Below, piece by piece: positions 47,618 through 59,600 of a DNA stretch of 64,000 nucleotides. The notes beneath the pieces were generated by a model that saw only the letters and a program-made list of their open reading frames with translations, ran no database searches and was not told the DNA's origin. This DNA comes from Guyanagaster necrorhizus (Eukaryota > Basidiomycota > Agaricomycetes > Agaricales > Physalacriaceae). A program made the translations under genes and the position numbers. Position 1 is the first letter of the stretch. Each line of letters opens with the position of its first letter. Location of the stretch: the NCBI RefSeq assembly GCF_019112545.1, contig NW_025064900.1, positions 592,443 to 656,442 of the forward strand, written 5' to 3'.

Positions 47618-50600
47618 TGATTCCATTGAGCTGGCCAAAGAACTTCATAGTGTGCAAATAGTAGCTGCTAGTCAGACTAATTATGCCTCTGTAGTTACTC
47701 CTATACCTAACTTATACATGCATTCAGCTATATCCAATTCAATTTCTATTCTGCACACTGAAGAATCGCCAGAATCAAAAACTCAAATGCCTATAGGCTA
47801 AACAGGGGGAGAGGCCCCCAAAGTATGGCTCAAGCCCTTTGATACTGAATAGACCTGGTGTGCCATCAGAGAAGCTTCAACTGAAGAAGTGGCAAAAGCT
47901 GTACTCAAAAACTGAGTACACAAGACCCAAGCCAAAAAAGTAATTAACAAAATGATTGAAGAGATCAAGAAGGCAGAAAGATGTCAGGCCTTGGAGTGGC
48001 TTGAGAAATTGTGCAGACCAAAGCACTTCATTTGGTGAACAAAGACCACTGGGCAGGATCTAACCATCAAAGTCCAGATTGAGACCCTCACAAATTGAAT
48101 CAGTCACTCAGTCACTATTCTGGTAAACAGTGGTTGCATCAGCAGTTCAATAAATTGAGCTTTCATTGACAAACATAAACTCCCAATCCATTCTACTGCA
48201 GCCCCAATTCCAGTCTACAATGCAAATGAGACAAAGAATCAAGCCAGTTCGATCATGGAGTTCATCGAACTCCAACTAATGACCAGAGATCATTCTGAGC
48301 ACATCAACTTGGCAGTAACAGACCTTGGGACTAAAGAGGTATTCCTCAGCTATGACTGGCTGATCAGACACAAATCTCTGATCAACTGAAAGACTGGCAA
48401 AATAACCTTCATCTGGTGCAAATGCTGAAAACTCCTTTTTAAATTGCCTGATGAGGATCCAGAAGACAAGTGAGATGAGGAGATGGAAGATGAAGAGACC
48501 ATCCTAGCCATCGATCTCCAGAGGGAGATACACATTCAGGCAATACACCACACCAACAAACTGGCAGCCAAAGCTCATGAACAAAGAGAGGAGAAAATAT
48601 TTGAGGAGATGGTTCCTGAATGGGCACAGGACTATAAGAATCTCTTCAAAAAGGAAAGCTTTGACAAGCTTTCAGATCCTAAGCCTTGAGACCATGCTAT
48701 CAAACTAATTCCCAATGTCAATGCAAATCTAGATTGCAAAACCTATCCACTTGGTAATAATGAACAACAGGAGCTTGACAAATTCCTCAATGAAAACCTT
48801 TCAAGTGGGAGGATCTGACTCTCCAAATCACCAATGGCATCTCCCTTCTTTTTCATCAAGAAGAAGGATGGGAAGCTTTGTCCAGTCCAAGATTACCAGA
48901 AGCTTAATAAGATAACTGTCAAGAACTGATACTCCTTACCCCTAATCTTGGAGTTAATGGACAAGCTCTGAGGTGCCAAATACTACACTAAACTCAACAT
49001 CAGATGGAGGTATAACAACATTGAAATCAAAAAGGGTGATGAGTGGAAAGTGGCTTTCTGAACTAACCAAGGGCTGTTTGAGCTTACAGTCATGTTTTTT
49101 AGGCTCACTAACTCACCAGCCACCTTCCAGTGGATGATAAACAATATATTCAAAGACCTCATCACTATCAGAAAAGTCACTATTTACTTGGATGACATTC
49201 TAATAATGTTTAAGGTGAAGAAAAGCATTGACACCTAGTACAACAAGTACTGGCATTGATGAGAAAGCACAAACTCTTTCTCAAGGTGGAAAAATGTGAA
49301 TTTGAGATGCTAAAAATAGAGTATCTCAGAGTGATCATTAGTGAAGAAAGCATTTGCATAGATCCCATCAAGATAGCCAGAGTTGTGGAATGGCCAGAGC
49401 TGATGAAGAAAAAGAAACTTCAATCATTCCTAGGATTCACCAATTTCTACCACTGATTTATTTGGGACTATAGCAAGGTCATTCAACCAATGACTCAGTT
49501 GATCAGGAATACCCTCTGGACATGAGGACTATCTCAACAAATAGCTTTTAATGATCTCAAACAATGATTGGCAGAGGACATTGTTCTCATGATACCAACA
49601 TAGAAGAGAAGATTTTGAGTCAAAGCTGACTTGAGTGAAAGAGCCATTGGAACAGTACTTTCTCAGGAACAGGAGGGGAGATGGCAACTGGTGGTGTTCC
49701 TGTCAAAAGCTCTGACCACCACTGAATGCAACTATGAGATTTACAACAAGGAGCTATTAGCAATAATGTTAGCCCTGGAGGAGTGGCAATATTATCTGAT
49801 TGGAGCTATTCAGACCTTTGAAATCTAGACCAACCATCAGAATCTCTAATATTTCCAACAGCCTCAAAAGCTCAATTGATGACAGGCATGCTGGGTCACA
49901 GAACTCAGCCAGTACCTATATACCCTTCACCACAAGACAGGAACTGCCAACAAAAAGGCAGATCTGCTCAGCTGAAGGGCCGATTATGATCAGGGGGAGC
50001 ACAATAATAAAAGAGTGATATTGACCTGCTCTAAGCATTTCAGGGCAATAATCATGCCTATGGAAGAAGAAATCCATAAGCAAATCAAGAGCATGATGAG
50101 GGACACTAGCAAATGGAATCAATGCATGACTCCATCTCTAAATCACAAACAAGAAATGACAAGAGAAGGGGGGATGATTCAATATGATAGTCAAATCTAC
50201 ATCCCTAGAGATAAGAACCTGCACAGTGAAATCATCACCACCTACCATGATCATGCAATAGCAGGACACTCTGGAATATCCAAGATGAAGGAACTAATTC
50301 TGCAGGAATATTAGTAGCCTAAGATGGGCAATGATATTATTCAATATGTCAAAGCATGTGAGATCTGTCAATGCAGCAAGTCCTCCACTCAACCAAAAGC
50401 AGCACCACTGTATTCAAATGAGGTACCCACAACCTCATGAACCCATATCTCTGTAGACATAGTAACCAGACTACCAGATTCCAACAGCTATAATGCCATC
50501 ATTGTCATAGTAGATCGCTTCTCTAAAGTGATCATTCCAATCACCTGCTTCACCAAATTGATCTCTGAAGGATGGGCAAAGATCTTATGTGATGAAGTCT

Positions 50601-51546
50601 ATGCCAAGTATGGAGTGCCACAAATAGTGATCTCCAACTGGAGACCACAATTTGTTTCCAAATTTCTAGATGATTTATATTGTCTTCTCAACATCAAACA
50701 AAATGCCTCTACAGCTACCACCCTCAAACAGATGGACAGACAGAGCATGTCAACTAGGAGATAGAAAAATACCTTCACCTATTCATCAACTACCACTAGA
50801 ATGATTGGACAGAATAGCTCACACTGGCAGCATTCTAACACAACAACCATATTCACTCTACTATGAGAAAAACACTGTTCTTTATAAACTATGGATGATA
50901 TCCACATGTTGTCCAGACAGAATGAACACACACTACAATGCCAGCATCTGCAGACTTTGCCACCATGATGAGAAAAATCCATGCCAAAACAAAGACAGTG
51001 CTGAAAAAAACCATGATCTCTATGAAAACACAATATGACAAACATTGACAACTGGTCCATTCCTATTCAGTCAATGATAAGGTGTGGCTAGATACCACTA
51101 ACCTCTATCTGCCACATCCAAAACACAAACTATCTGACAAGCATATCAGTCTCTTCCCAATTCTTGCAAAGATCAGCACTTCCATATACAAACTCAGAAT
51201 CCTCCCCAATTGAAAGTTTCACAATGTCTTTAATGAGACATTGTTGACATCATATATCATGCCTGCTTTTTCTAATCAAGAACAACCACCACCACTGCCC
51301 TCTGACCTGATTGATGATGAGGAACATTATAAAATCAATCAAGTACTAGATCACAAATTATGAAAAGTCAGAGCTAAAGGCAGCAGCACAATGACAACCA
51401 TCAATTACCTCATCAGTTGGAAGGGTTATAGGCCTGAATCCAATCAGTGAGTTAATAAAAAATGGATGGATGCTGTGAATGCCATACATGATTATGAATT
51501 ATCTCTAAATTAAGTCATTGGGATGATGGTCTTAAAGAGAGGGTAA
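47613..51546 (+). pseudogene. Gypsy G5 pol (degraded)
   Basis: Full domain order preserved. Protease near 48125 (VNSGC, catalytic Asp lost to Asn), RT with YLDDILIM (about 49180-49207), and a TGA at the same KRxLAED position as in the young copy (about 49568). RNase H 49620-49850, integrase finger and core 50230-50770, chromodomain 51320-51510. Dozens of stops. Confidence 0.87.
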
Positions 51547-52013
51547 TGTTATGATTTTTTCTATTTCTTCATTCTTTTCACAGATTAACCCTTATTTATG
51601 CTTAGTCAGAGTGCTAAAATAAGCACTTAAAACTGTGAGACAAGGCTTAGTCAGCACAACAGCTAAGTCTGTCATTGTCTTTTGATGCAACAGCATTGCC
51701 TGATGATGCACAATCATTCTTTTGTGTACAATAACAATGCTCAAGGACAACAGACACAATGGACTCAGAAAGACACAATAAGTAGTTATATTATTAGTGG
51801 ACATTGTACAGTATTTAAGAACACTCACTCTTACTGGTAATCTTCAGCTTCAAGCTAAAGTTTATTCTTACATCATTCTATACTCAAGCTGATTGTAAGA
51901 CCTTGTGACACATTGATCAGAATATGCATCAAGTGAACTCAGTTGATCACCTGAAGTGTGAGGTGACTTCTGTTTATCATGTATATCTGTTCATGTGACG
52001 CTTGAGTCTAACA
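51547..52013 (+). repeat. Gypsy G5, 3' LTR
   Basis: 467 bp, TGTTATGATT to GAGTCTAACA, with TATTTAAG and the AGCTTCAAGCTAA block. Confidence 0.88.
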
Positions 52014-52655
52014 GAGGCTGAAATGTCTTCTATGGAAAATATATTGTGATGGATATGCTGAGTTTGTTCAGGATCAGCTTCTGTGAGTTGAGTAAATATG
52101 GTGGATATGATAAAAATTTTTGACTCAAGAGTTTGAGTTCAAATATGCTGTTAGAAATGTGCCAATCAACTGGACTTCTATGCACATGCAGAGATTGACA
52201 GAGTGCATAGGCATTAATGAAGCTATTGGCAATATCACTCTTGAGTTGGGGTCTAAGGATTTGAATAGATATAATGGAGTTCCATCAGAGAAGCAAAGAG
52301 GAATATCCTTCAGAGCAGAATCTGATGGATGAGGTAGAGAGGAGTTGAAGTGAGCATAAAGTGTAGATGGCTATCTAAGTTGATATTTAAACTGAGTAGT
52401 TATAATGATTATACAGTTTTATATACTAATAGTAGCTAATTCTGAGTCAGGATCCATTGGATTCTAATGTCAATTATTTGCTATCAAGTTCAGGGTCTAG
52501 ATATTATAATGTGAAATACAGATATGAAATGATAATGGTAAAAATGAAATTAATAGGTAATAGAGAGCAAGCAGAGTCCAGTGGGTTTTAGTGATTGAAG
52601 TCATGGTTGGTTGAGATAACACAGAGGCCAGTGGCATGCATGTAACATGTTGGTG
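52014..52655. other. Unassigned stretch, possibly Copia LTR-like
   Basis: A short plus-strand open stretch (52120-52332) has no motif I recognise. The block CTAAGTTGATATTTAAACTGA...TTTATATACTA (about 52370-52430) is shared with 15258-15307 and 15725-15780, so part of this is repetitive. Confidence 0.4.
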
Positions 52656-52939
52656 GCTTGAGCAGACCTGAAGGGGAGGTCATGGAGGGAGAGGACAGAT
52701 GTGACATTTCAGATTCAGCAGTAGACTGTTTAGAGGCTGTGGTAATACCTGATTACTCAGATGGTGACAGACTGGTTTCCTCAGCAAAGATATACAAAAA
52801 CAAAAAAGTCTGAGCAGAGTGCCAATGATTGTGCTCAAGAGCTTTACAAAGTCAGAGACGATATTACAGATCAATAGCATTCAGTTTCCTTCACCACTAG
52901 AGTGCATAAGAAAAGAGAAGCAAAAAGCTTTGAGCCAAC
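52656..52939 (-). pseudogene. Gypsy copy G7, 5' internal end (minus strand)
   Basis: On the minus strand, a decayed primer-binding site follows the LTR. Then comes the membrane-segment ORF N-terminus (SDFVKLLSTIIGTLLRLF, about 52850-52790), matching NHDFFELIAFIIGTLLGLL of the young copy. Truncated near 52656. Confidence 0.75.
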
Positions 52940-53388
52940 TGTTAAACCTGACTGGCATATGGCCTGAACACATGATAAACTAGCACTGTATCACATTTGT
53001 ACAGTCATGCTAGAGTCCACTTAATGTGTTTTTGATAGGCAAAATGTATTAAGGCCAGAGACAGACTAAGCTTGAGAGAAAATAGTATGAGATAAACTTA
53101 TAGCTTGAAGCTGGACTACTACAGCAAGAGCTATCCTACTTATATACTGTTCTGCCTGTAATAAATATAACTGCTACTTATTGTGCAAGTCTATGCTATA
53201 GTACCAATGCTGTCTGGTTGTTGGAGGAAAGACAATAAAGAATTGTCTGTGGATGAGGCAACTGAGGACAATAACACCCTGTCTGTTGTGATTATCTAAT
53301 CTTTCCACACTTTTCAAGGAAGCACTCAAGATAAGATAGGTGCTCTGATAAGATAAGAAAAGAAAAAGATATTAAAAAAATCATAACA
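52940..53388 (-). repeat. Gypsy copy G7, 5' LTR (minus strand)
   Basis: 449 bp, TGTTAAACCTGAC to AATCATAACA, in the same orientation as the G3 LTR at 30606. G3 and G7 could be the two ends of one element, but their internal parts overlap in content, so they are listed separately. Confidence 0.82.
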
Positions 53389-53559
53389 TACCATTGCTAT
53401 TGTGAGTTTTTTATATGCTGCAGTTTCTATTGTATTCAAGACATGAGATAGTGACAGTTACTATATTGTTCCTTGTCATTTTATTATGCATCAATGAATA
53501 AGGTGTAGCCATAGTGTTGTCATGTCTTCAACATCTTTTGTAAGGTCAGTCTGGGGTTA

Positions 53560-53930
53560 GGATTGGTAAGCATCTGCTTACTAAGCATTAGCAGATCATG
53601 ATTTAAAGGCAAAAATCATGACACTCTTGTTTACAATGCATACTGAGAGCATTCCATGCTGCCTTCAACAACTTATATTTAGACAAAAACTCCTTCTCTG
53701 CTTTAACAGCTTTCAGATTTATGAATGCACAAATGGCATAATCATTGGTTTGCCAATTCATGTGCATGCATAGCTCAAGTGACTTGTCAGAGCAAGAGAG
53801 ACAATCAAGCAGGTGCCTGTCAATGCCTCCAGACATTACTAAGCAATTGAGTATATCATCACTCCATTCTTTCCAATTATTAATTTTCTTGTTGAGGTTT
53901 ATAGCTATAAATAGTGAGCTTTAAATGGTG
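53560..53930 (-). pseudogene. Copia element E gag N-terminal region (minus strand)
   Basis: On the minus strand: NKKINNWKEWSDDILNCL, then MNWQTNDYAICAFINLKAV, EKEFLSKYKLLKAAWNALSM. This is the Copia (UBN2-like) gag pattern 'NW.EWS..., NW..ND.A...I, W.AL'. It lies just inside the LTR at 54178, the position expected for the 5' end of a minus-strand element. Confidence 0.75.
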
Positions 53931-54177
53931 ACAACTGATATAGAGAGTTTTGTAGCATCAGTGGGCAATGAAGAAATGAGAGACAGAGCAGTCATAGCAC
54001 TGGGAATTGTGGTTTTGGTAGAGTTCATCATAGTGGCTCAGTGGCAGTGGCTCAGTGGCTTGCATACTGGTAGTCAAAAATGTAAAGAGAAGTTCATATT
54101 TTCATGTCAAATTAAGTCATAATCAGATTCAGATAGTAACTTCTTGGCTTATAGCTTTAAAAAAAACACCTATAATC

Positions 54178-54447
54178 TGTTAGAATCTGGATCTGTAAGA
54201 AGAGTAACTCAATCTCAACATGATAGTGCATAAATAGACTATATTATATTGTATCTGTAAGAAAAATAACTACAACATTATAAGTAAAGTAAATCAAAAG
54301 AGATAGTAAATGCCTCATCTCAGTCTTAACATGATAGTGTACAAATAGACTGAAGAAAGAAGTAGAACAAGGAGCTACACTATTTAAATAGTGGTGGAAC
54401 AAAGAAAGACCCTTGGTGTTTACTGAGAACACAATAAGATGCCAACA
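54178..54447 (-). repeat. Copia element E, 5' LTR (minus strand)
   Basis: 270 bp, TGTTAGAATCTGG to GATGCCAACA, the partner of 17593-17862. Sequence to its right (from 54448) continues the RNase H of C1 exactly where 17592 stopped. Confidence 0.78.
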
Positions 54448-54600
54448 GATAGATTATTAGCAAAGAATCTCTTTGTCTCATTTATTGTTTCACTGAAGAT
54501 ATGATGGCCAACACCCTCACTAAGTCTTTGCCTTTAGCCAAGGTGAAGTATTTTGCTGCTGAACTCAGACTTTGCTCTACTTGAGAGTGTGTGTTGGATT
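54448..54600 (+). pseudogene. Copia C1, RNase H C-terminus
   Basis: Reads SLCLIYCFTEDMMANTLTKSLPLAKVKYF.., the typical C-terminal 'TEDM.AD.LTK.LP' motif of Ty1/Copia pol. It completes the RNase H interrupted at 17592. TGTTGGATTAACAAG at about 54592 may start the C1 3' LTR. Confidence 0.78.
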
Positions 54601-55011
54601 AACAAGTAGAAGCTCCATCATATTCTGCCAGCTGAGCTCAATACCTTTTTATATTAGAATGGACTATATATACTGAATGCAAACTGTCTAGCACTCTCAC
54701 TGTGTTTCCACTTATTCCTATGCTGTGTGAGGGTAAGTATCTACCTATATTACATTGTTTATCTTACTGATTGATACCTATAGTCTACAAAATAGCTGAC
54801 TGCATATGCTATTAGATACTGTGAATTATACACTGTGTTTCCACTTCTTGCTATACTGTGTGAGGTCTATAAAATAGCTAACTGCATATACTATTAGGTT
54901 CTAAGAACAAATACATGTCACTTTCTTACACATAAGCCCATCTGATGCAACTGGAATTTGATTCACTACTTGCTCCATTGAATATTAGGATACAAAAATG
55001 ACAATCATGTG
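54600..55011. repeat. Probable C1 3' LTR remnant with an internal duplication
   Basis: A block of about 110 bp (CACTGTGTTTCCACTT...ATAGCTGACTGCATATGC) around 54707-54810 is repeated around 54834-54895. No coding capacity seen. Confidence 0.4.
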
Positions 55012-55106
55012 TCTCTGGTAGTATATTAATTAGTACATGTGCCTGTTATAATCTTTTGAATAATTGGACTTTTGCACAAAAGTTGGGTTTGACTCTCAGC
55101 CAGAGA
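55012..55106 (+). tRNA. tRNA-Asp-derived gene or relic with intron; anticodon now GTT
   Basis: A 7-bp perfect acceptor stem TCTCTGG/CCAGAGA (55012-55018 and 55100-55106). D-arm GTA...TAC. A perfect 5-bp anticodon stem TGTGC/GCACA (55038-55042 and 55074-55078) encloses CTGTTA plus an intron of about 24 nt. The T-arm TTGGG-TTTGACT-CTCAG pairs with two G-U wobbles. The body follows fungal tRNA-Asp (anticodon loop CTGTCAC); C-to-T changes turn anticodon GTC into GTT and weaken the B box. Whether it is transcribed is unknown; a relic is more likely. Confidence 0.68.
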
Positions 55107-55372
55107 GTATCAGAAGTGTTATTGATTTTATTCTCTGACTTTTTGATAATGAGATTACAAACTTAGCTTAGTAGATTCTAAAGACTATCCATGTATTCCT
55201 GGCCAATTGTCTCTGGCCCACCCCAGAAGCCTGAGTAGTTGAGAGAATCTCTCAAGGTGTTAGGATGCAGAGAACTGATTAACTTAAGCTGGGCAATGTC
55301 AGGGAGATGGGCATTGGGGCATGATCTGCCATGGTATTGGAAACTGTCAGGCTAGTTTGAGCCTATGCTAAA

Positions 55373-55965
55373 TTAAAAATGGATTCTCTCTAGTTGGGCT
55401 GTGTGATCTGTGATGAATTGATATTTTCTCCATGACCATATGGCCAATCTCATGAGATATGAGTTTAGATGTCTCAATTCATATCTGATTGATAATGGCA
55501 CTTTGACTAACAGATGTAAAAAATCAAAGAGTCTAAGCTCTTTAGAGTTGTATTTAGACGTATTCAAGGACCATGTAAGAAGGAGATAATCATATTCATT
55601 CAAAAGCCAAATCACAGATGGAGTCATCCAACTCAAAAGTTGGTTTGTAATGCTATTTAGAGTAAACAAAGGATGCTTCTTTGGCTTTGAGCAGACTTGA
55701 CATGTACAATATGACAAAGAGCTTCTGAGGTCCATAGCAAGGATGGTCAAATCGACTCAGAACTGCTAGTGAAATGGAGATCTGAGCATGGCAGAGATGA
55801 ATATGCCAGATAGCCACCAATCTAAACCAGAGGTTTTCTTTTCACTATTCTGGCCTGTTGTTGATTTGAAGCTAGAGGCATGAAGAACACTAAATAATCA
55901 CAGAGCCCAGATATTTAATGTCAGGAGCACTCAGGAATTTGCCAGGAAAGAATTTTGAATTGTGG
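55373..55965 (-). pseudogene. Copia integrase fragment (degraded, minus strand)
   Basis: On the minus strand, a region with CQVCSKPKKHPL (decayed zinc finger), NEYDYLLLTWSLN, KYNSKELRLFDF and ITDHTAQLERIHF resembles the Copia integrase core (DDYTRYTW.., LRSDNGGEF, TPHTAQLNG). Only 125 codons remain open. Host-like CpG-containing sequence resumes near 55970. Confidence 0.6.
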
Positions 55966-55969
55966 GAAA

Positions 55970-56649
55970 GACGCATTATTTGCTTCTGTTTCTCGCTTGC
56001 TTCAGAGGCGTCGATTATGTAAGTGTTCAACTTTTCCTGTTCTCCAGAGCCAATGAAGAATTCTACCGCAAAGAGTCTCGGATATTAGTTTCTGCTTGAT
56101 AGCACAAGGTGCAAGGTCCCATTGACAAACGACACGCATGATCATGATTTCGGACAACAGTCTCGGCCAGGGAATGGCATTATTGGAGGGCCGAGGGCGC
56201 GAAAGAGCCTTGCATATCTTTCCCAAAGTATTGAGTACATGTCAAATATCCACGGCTTTATTCTTTATTTGACGTGGGCATCGTCTACCCTCGAATTATA
56301 GATACATTTCACCTACAATTTACAACATCGACGACGATGATTGCAGTCGCCTTACTACCTCGGCGATGTTCAGAAACATCACCGATGTTCTTACTATACC
56401 GTGTACGTTGGTCCCACACCTGCTGATCAAGAAGACCACCGGTAAGGAAACTATTGTGTTTACGGACCCTTTCTCTCTGCTACCGCTGTATAGTTGTGTA
56501 TTCAGTCTCAAAGCGGTGGCCTACGAGATACCGGCGTTCGGTAAATACGACATTCATGCATCCATTATGTCGACAGGTTTGATACCATGGGAAAACCCTT
56601 CTGGATCATACAAATTCAAAGCAAGTCAAACCTTAACGTTAACGTCATA
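55970..56649. other. Right border of the island and upstream region of the NRPS-like gene
   Basis: CpG frequency returns to host level at about 55970. The stretch contains short open frames (for example 56366-56650) with no recognised motif. It is probably promoter and 5' leader of the gene starting at 56650. Confidence 0.45.
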
Positions 56650-59600
56650 ATGTCACTACCAGCTCCCCAAGGCGTTTCCTCTCCAACCTTCAAGGCTCCT
56701 CCGCTCGATGGGTCACTGGCATTTCCAGAATTACTCGACTACAATGCTATTCATAGCGCTAAGCACACACTGTTTCGTTACGATGACCTTGACAATGGCG
56801 GATTTCGTACCATCTCCTGGGAAGAAGGTGTCGCCGCCGTCCACACCGCCGGACACTACTTCAAGAAATTTATCCAGGGCGAAGCTCCCATCACCATCGC
56901 TATTTTAGCTAATACCAGTAAGTCTGTCCGCTCGCCGCCCTACAGAATCAAGGTTCTGACCGTCCCCTCCAGATTCGATCACTTACTTCGCGGTAATCAC
57001 TGGCTTGATGCGTCTCGGGTTCATTCCTTTCCCTATCTCAACTCGTAACTCTGCAGCCGCCGTTGCCCATTTGATCAAGTCCACGGACTCTAGGCATTTA
57101 ATTGTTAGCCGGGATCCCTCTTTGCAGAAAGTGGCGGACACGGTCTGTCATCAATTCTGGGAGGCTGAAGGTGGCGATAAGATAACGACCATACCAATGC
57201 CCTGCTTTAATGATCTCTTTTCTACAAAGCCTGGGAGATACGAACCCCTTCCTTCTGTGCACCCTGATTGGTCACAAACGGCGTTCATTATGCATTCATC
57301 GGGGACAACGCGCTTTCCTAGTCCTATCTATGCCACGCACAAGCACTTGCTGCACCATGCTGTGAGACCATGTAAGTGTATTCTTATTTGGACTTTTGTT
57401 CAAACTCAACGTTGGGTAGATTATGGAGATGTGGACCTATGTGGACAAGTGTATGGATCCCAGTCAGCTGCTATGTACCGTTTGTGTCTATTTCATAGGT
57501 ATCCTCGATTGCGAAAATGCTGATACTACGTTCCAGATGTAATGGGCTTTATTTCTATCACGAATTCCGTGTGTTATATCTCATTTACTGGTTTACATCA
57601 TTCATGTCTATCGGCCAGACCGCAACAGGTTCTATTATGGCTTGCTTCCCGCCGGTAGAGCCACCTGTGAAACCGACAGCTGAACATGTTTTATCAAGTA
57701 TAATTAATACCGGAACGACAATAGTCGCCACCATTCCTTCGTTTTTGGTGGTATGAGACCGCTCATTGAATATCAGACTGCATAGCTAATATGTGTCGTA
57801 GGAATGGGCCAGGAACCCACAGGCTGTCGAGGCTCTGAAAGCTACCACCGCAGTTGTAGGCTATCGTCTCACAGCCGAATTGCTGTCACTCATGTCTCTT
57901 TAGGCTTATGCTAGCGGTCCTCTAGAGAAGGAAGCCGGTGATACTCTCGTTGCAAATGATATCTTGTTACTCTCTGTCTATGGACTGTGAGCCTTGTTTT
58001 ATATCCTGATTGACTGTAGAATGCGTATATCGTTCGTAGTACTGAATCTACAGTATCTCTGGTCTTGCCTAGTACGTGCATTGTTCCCTTCCGGCTACAG
58101 TCTGATTTATCTGCTACATAGACAGTATTCCAGTCGAAGGATGGGAGTGGATGAAAGTAAGTATCTCCCAATATCCTTGGCAATGAATTGTAACACATTT
58201 CTAGGTGGCGAGAAATGTCGATGTCGCTTTTGTACCAACAGATGAGCAGGATGTTTACCGTCTGTACGTCAAGGTAGGTCGGTGTCGGCGGTACCTCATC
58301 AAGTAACTAACAGTGTAGCGCGGACATTAGGACGGTCCGTTACACTCGCCTGCGGTCCTGGACACCGAAATTGATGGAGTAAAAGCCTTCGACACTAAGG
58401 ACTTGGTACAACTACATCCTTCGAACCGGAAATTATTCAAGGTCTATGGGCGTGCCGGTGAAACAATACTTTCAATTAGTTGCCATGCGATTCTCATACC
58501 GGTTCATAGATGAACAAATTATGCATAGCACAGGGGTGAGTCCGTGTTTATCTCTATCATTCTGATGGTATCTCATTCTATTATTTCACAGGAGAAAGTA
58601 AGGAGATTCATCATGCTTTGAGTGCCCGTGCTAAATATGTTTTGTAGACAAACCCTGTCCCCATCGGTGAGCAGGAAATGATGCACTTCGCTCTATGCTA
58701 ACACAGATGAATGAAGAGGCTGGCCTAGTCCTGGATAAGCATATAGCGGCAGCTATGATGTTTGGTCGTGCCAAATTCCAGCCGGGCGTCCTCATTTTGC
58801 CCACTCCAGAGGAAACATTTGATCCGAATGATACCACGCGACTTGCGGAATACCGAACTAGCATCTGGTTAGCCCTCACATTCGCTCTTCTTGAACTGCG
58901 CTCATATTGAAACTTACAGGGATACTATCACGAAAGCCAATGAGCAGGCACCTCAGCATTCTCGGATCTACAAGGAGGTGGGGCTTTCTTCGTCACTCAT
59001 CAAGCATCAAGCATCATTTGCTGATTATCTTTGAAGATGATCATCGTTGCAAACCCGGCAAAGCCTTTCGAGTTCACTGTAAAAGGATCTCTTCGACGTA
59101 AGGCGGTCTTAAAAGCGTACGAGCAAGAAATTGAGTCTTTATACAAGACTGTCGATGAAGCGTCAGAGACGGACATCGTTATTCCGCGGCTATGGACTTT
59201 GAAGAATGTCGTGACCATGGTTAGGGACATCGTCACCGCAGTCTTCCAACAGAATATTGGCGACACCGATAATATTTTCTTAGCAGGAGGTGATAGGTAT
59301 GCTGCCATTCGTTTGCCTTTTCAAGATGCTAAATCTTTGAAATCTAGCCTTACCGCAACGTCCATCCGAAACTCAGTTCTTCGGGCGATTCGTAAGTCCA
59401 AAGTAGTACCAGTCGCCGTCATCAGAGCTCTACCGCATAATTTTGTCTTTGATCTTCCTTCTATCGCCGCTATGAGCGCTTTCATCCACGGAATCGTAGT
59501 TGGTGCATGCGCTGCCTTAGGAGCTGGACCGGCTACCCGAAATGACGAGGCCGATGAGGAAGGATATCCCGAAATCGATTCTGTCCCTGACTTGGGCCGA

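Noticed and set aside
30606..53388. G3 and G7 as the two ends of one minus-strand Gypsy
   Set aside because: Both LTRs have the right orientation, but the internal parts of G3 (to 38020) and G7 (52656-52939) cover the same segment of the pre-gag ORF. The flanking pentamers ATTCA and TACCA do not match.
56366..56650. Separate small gene upstream of the NRPS-like gene
   Set aside because: No motif, it overlaps the probable promoter and leader, and the NRPS-like start at 56650 is typical for its family.
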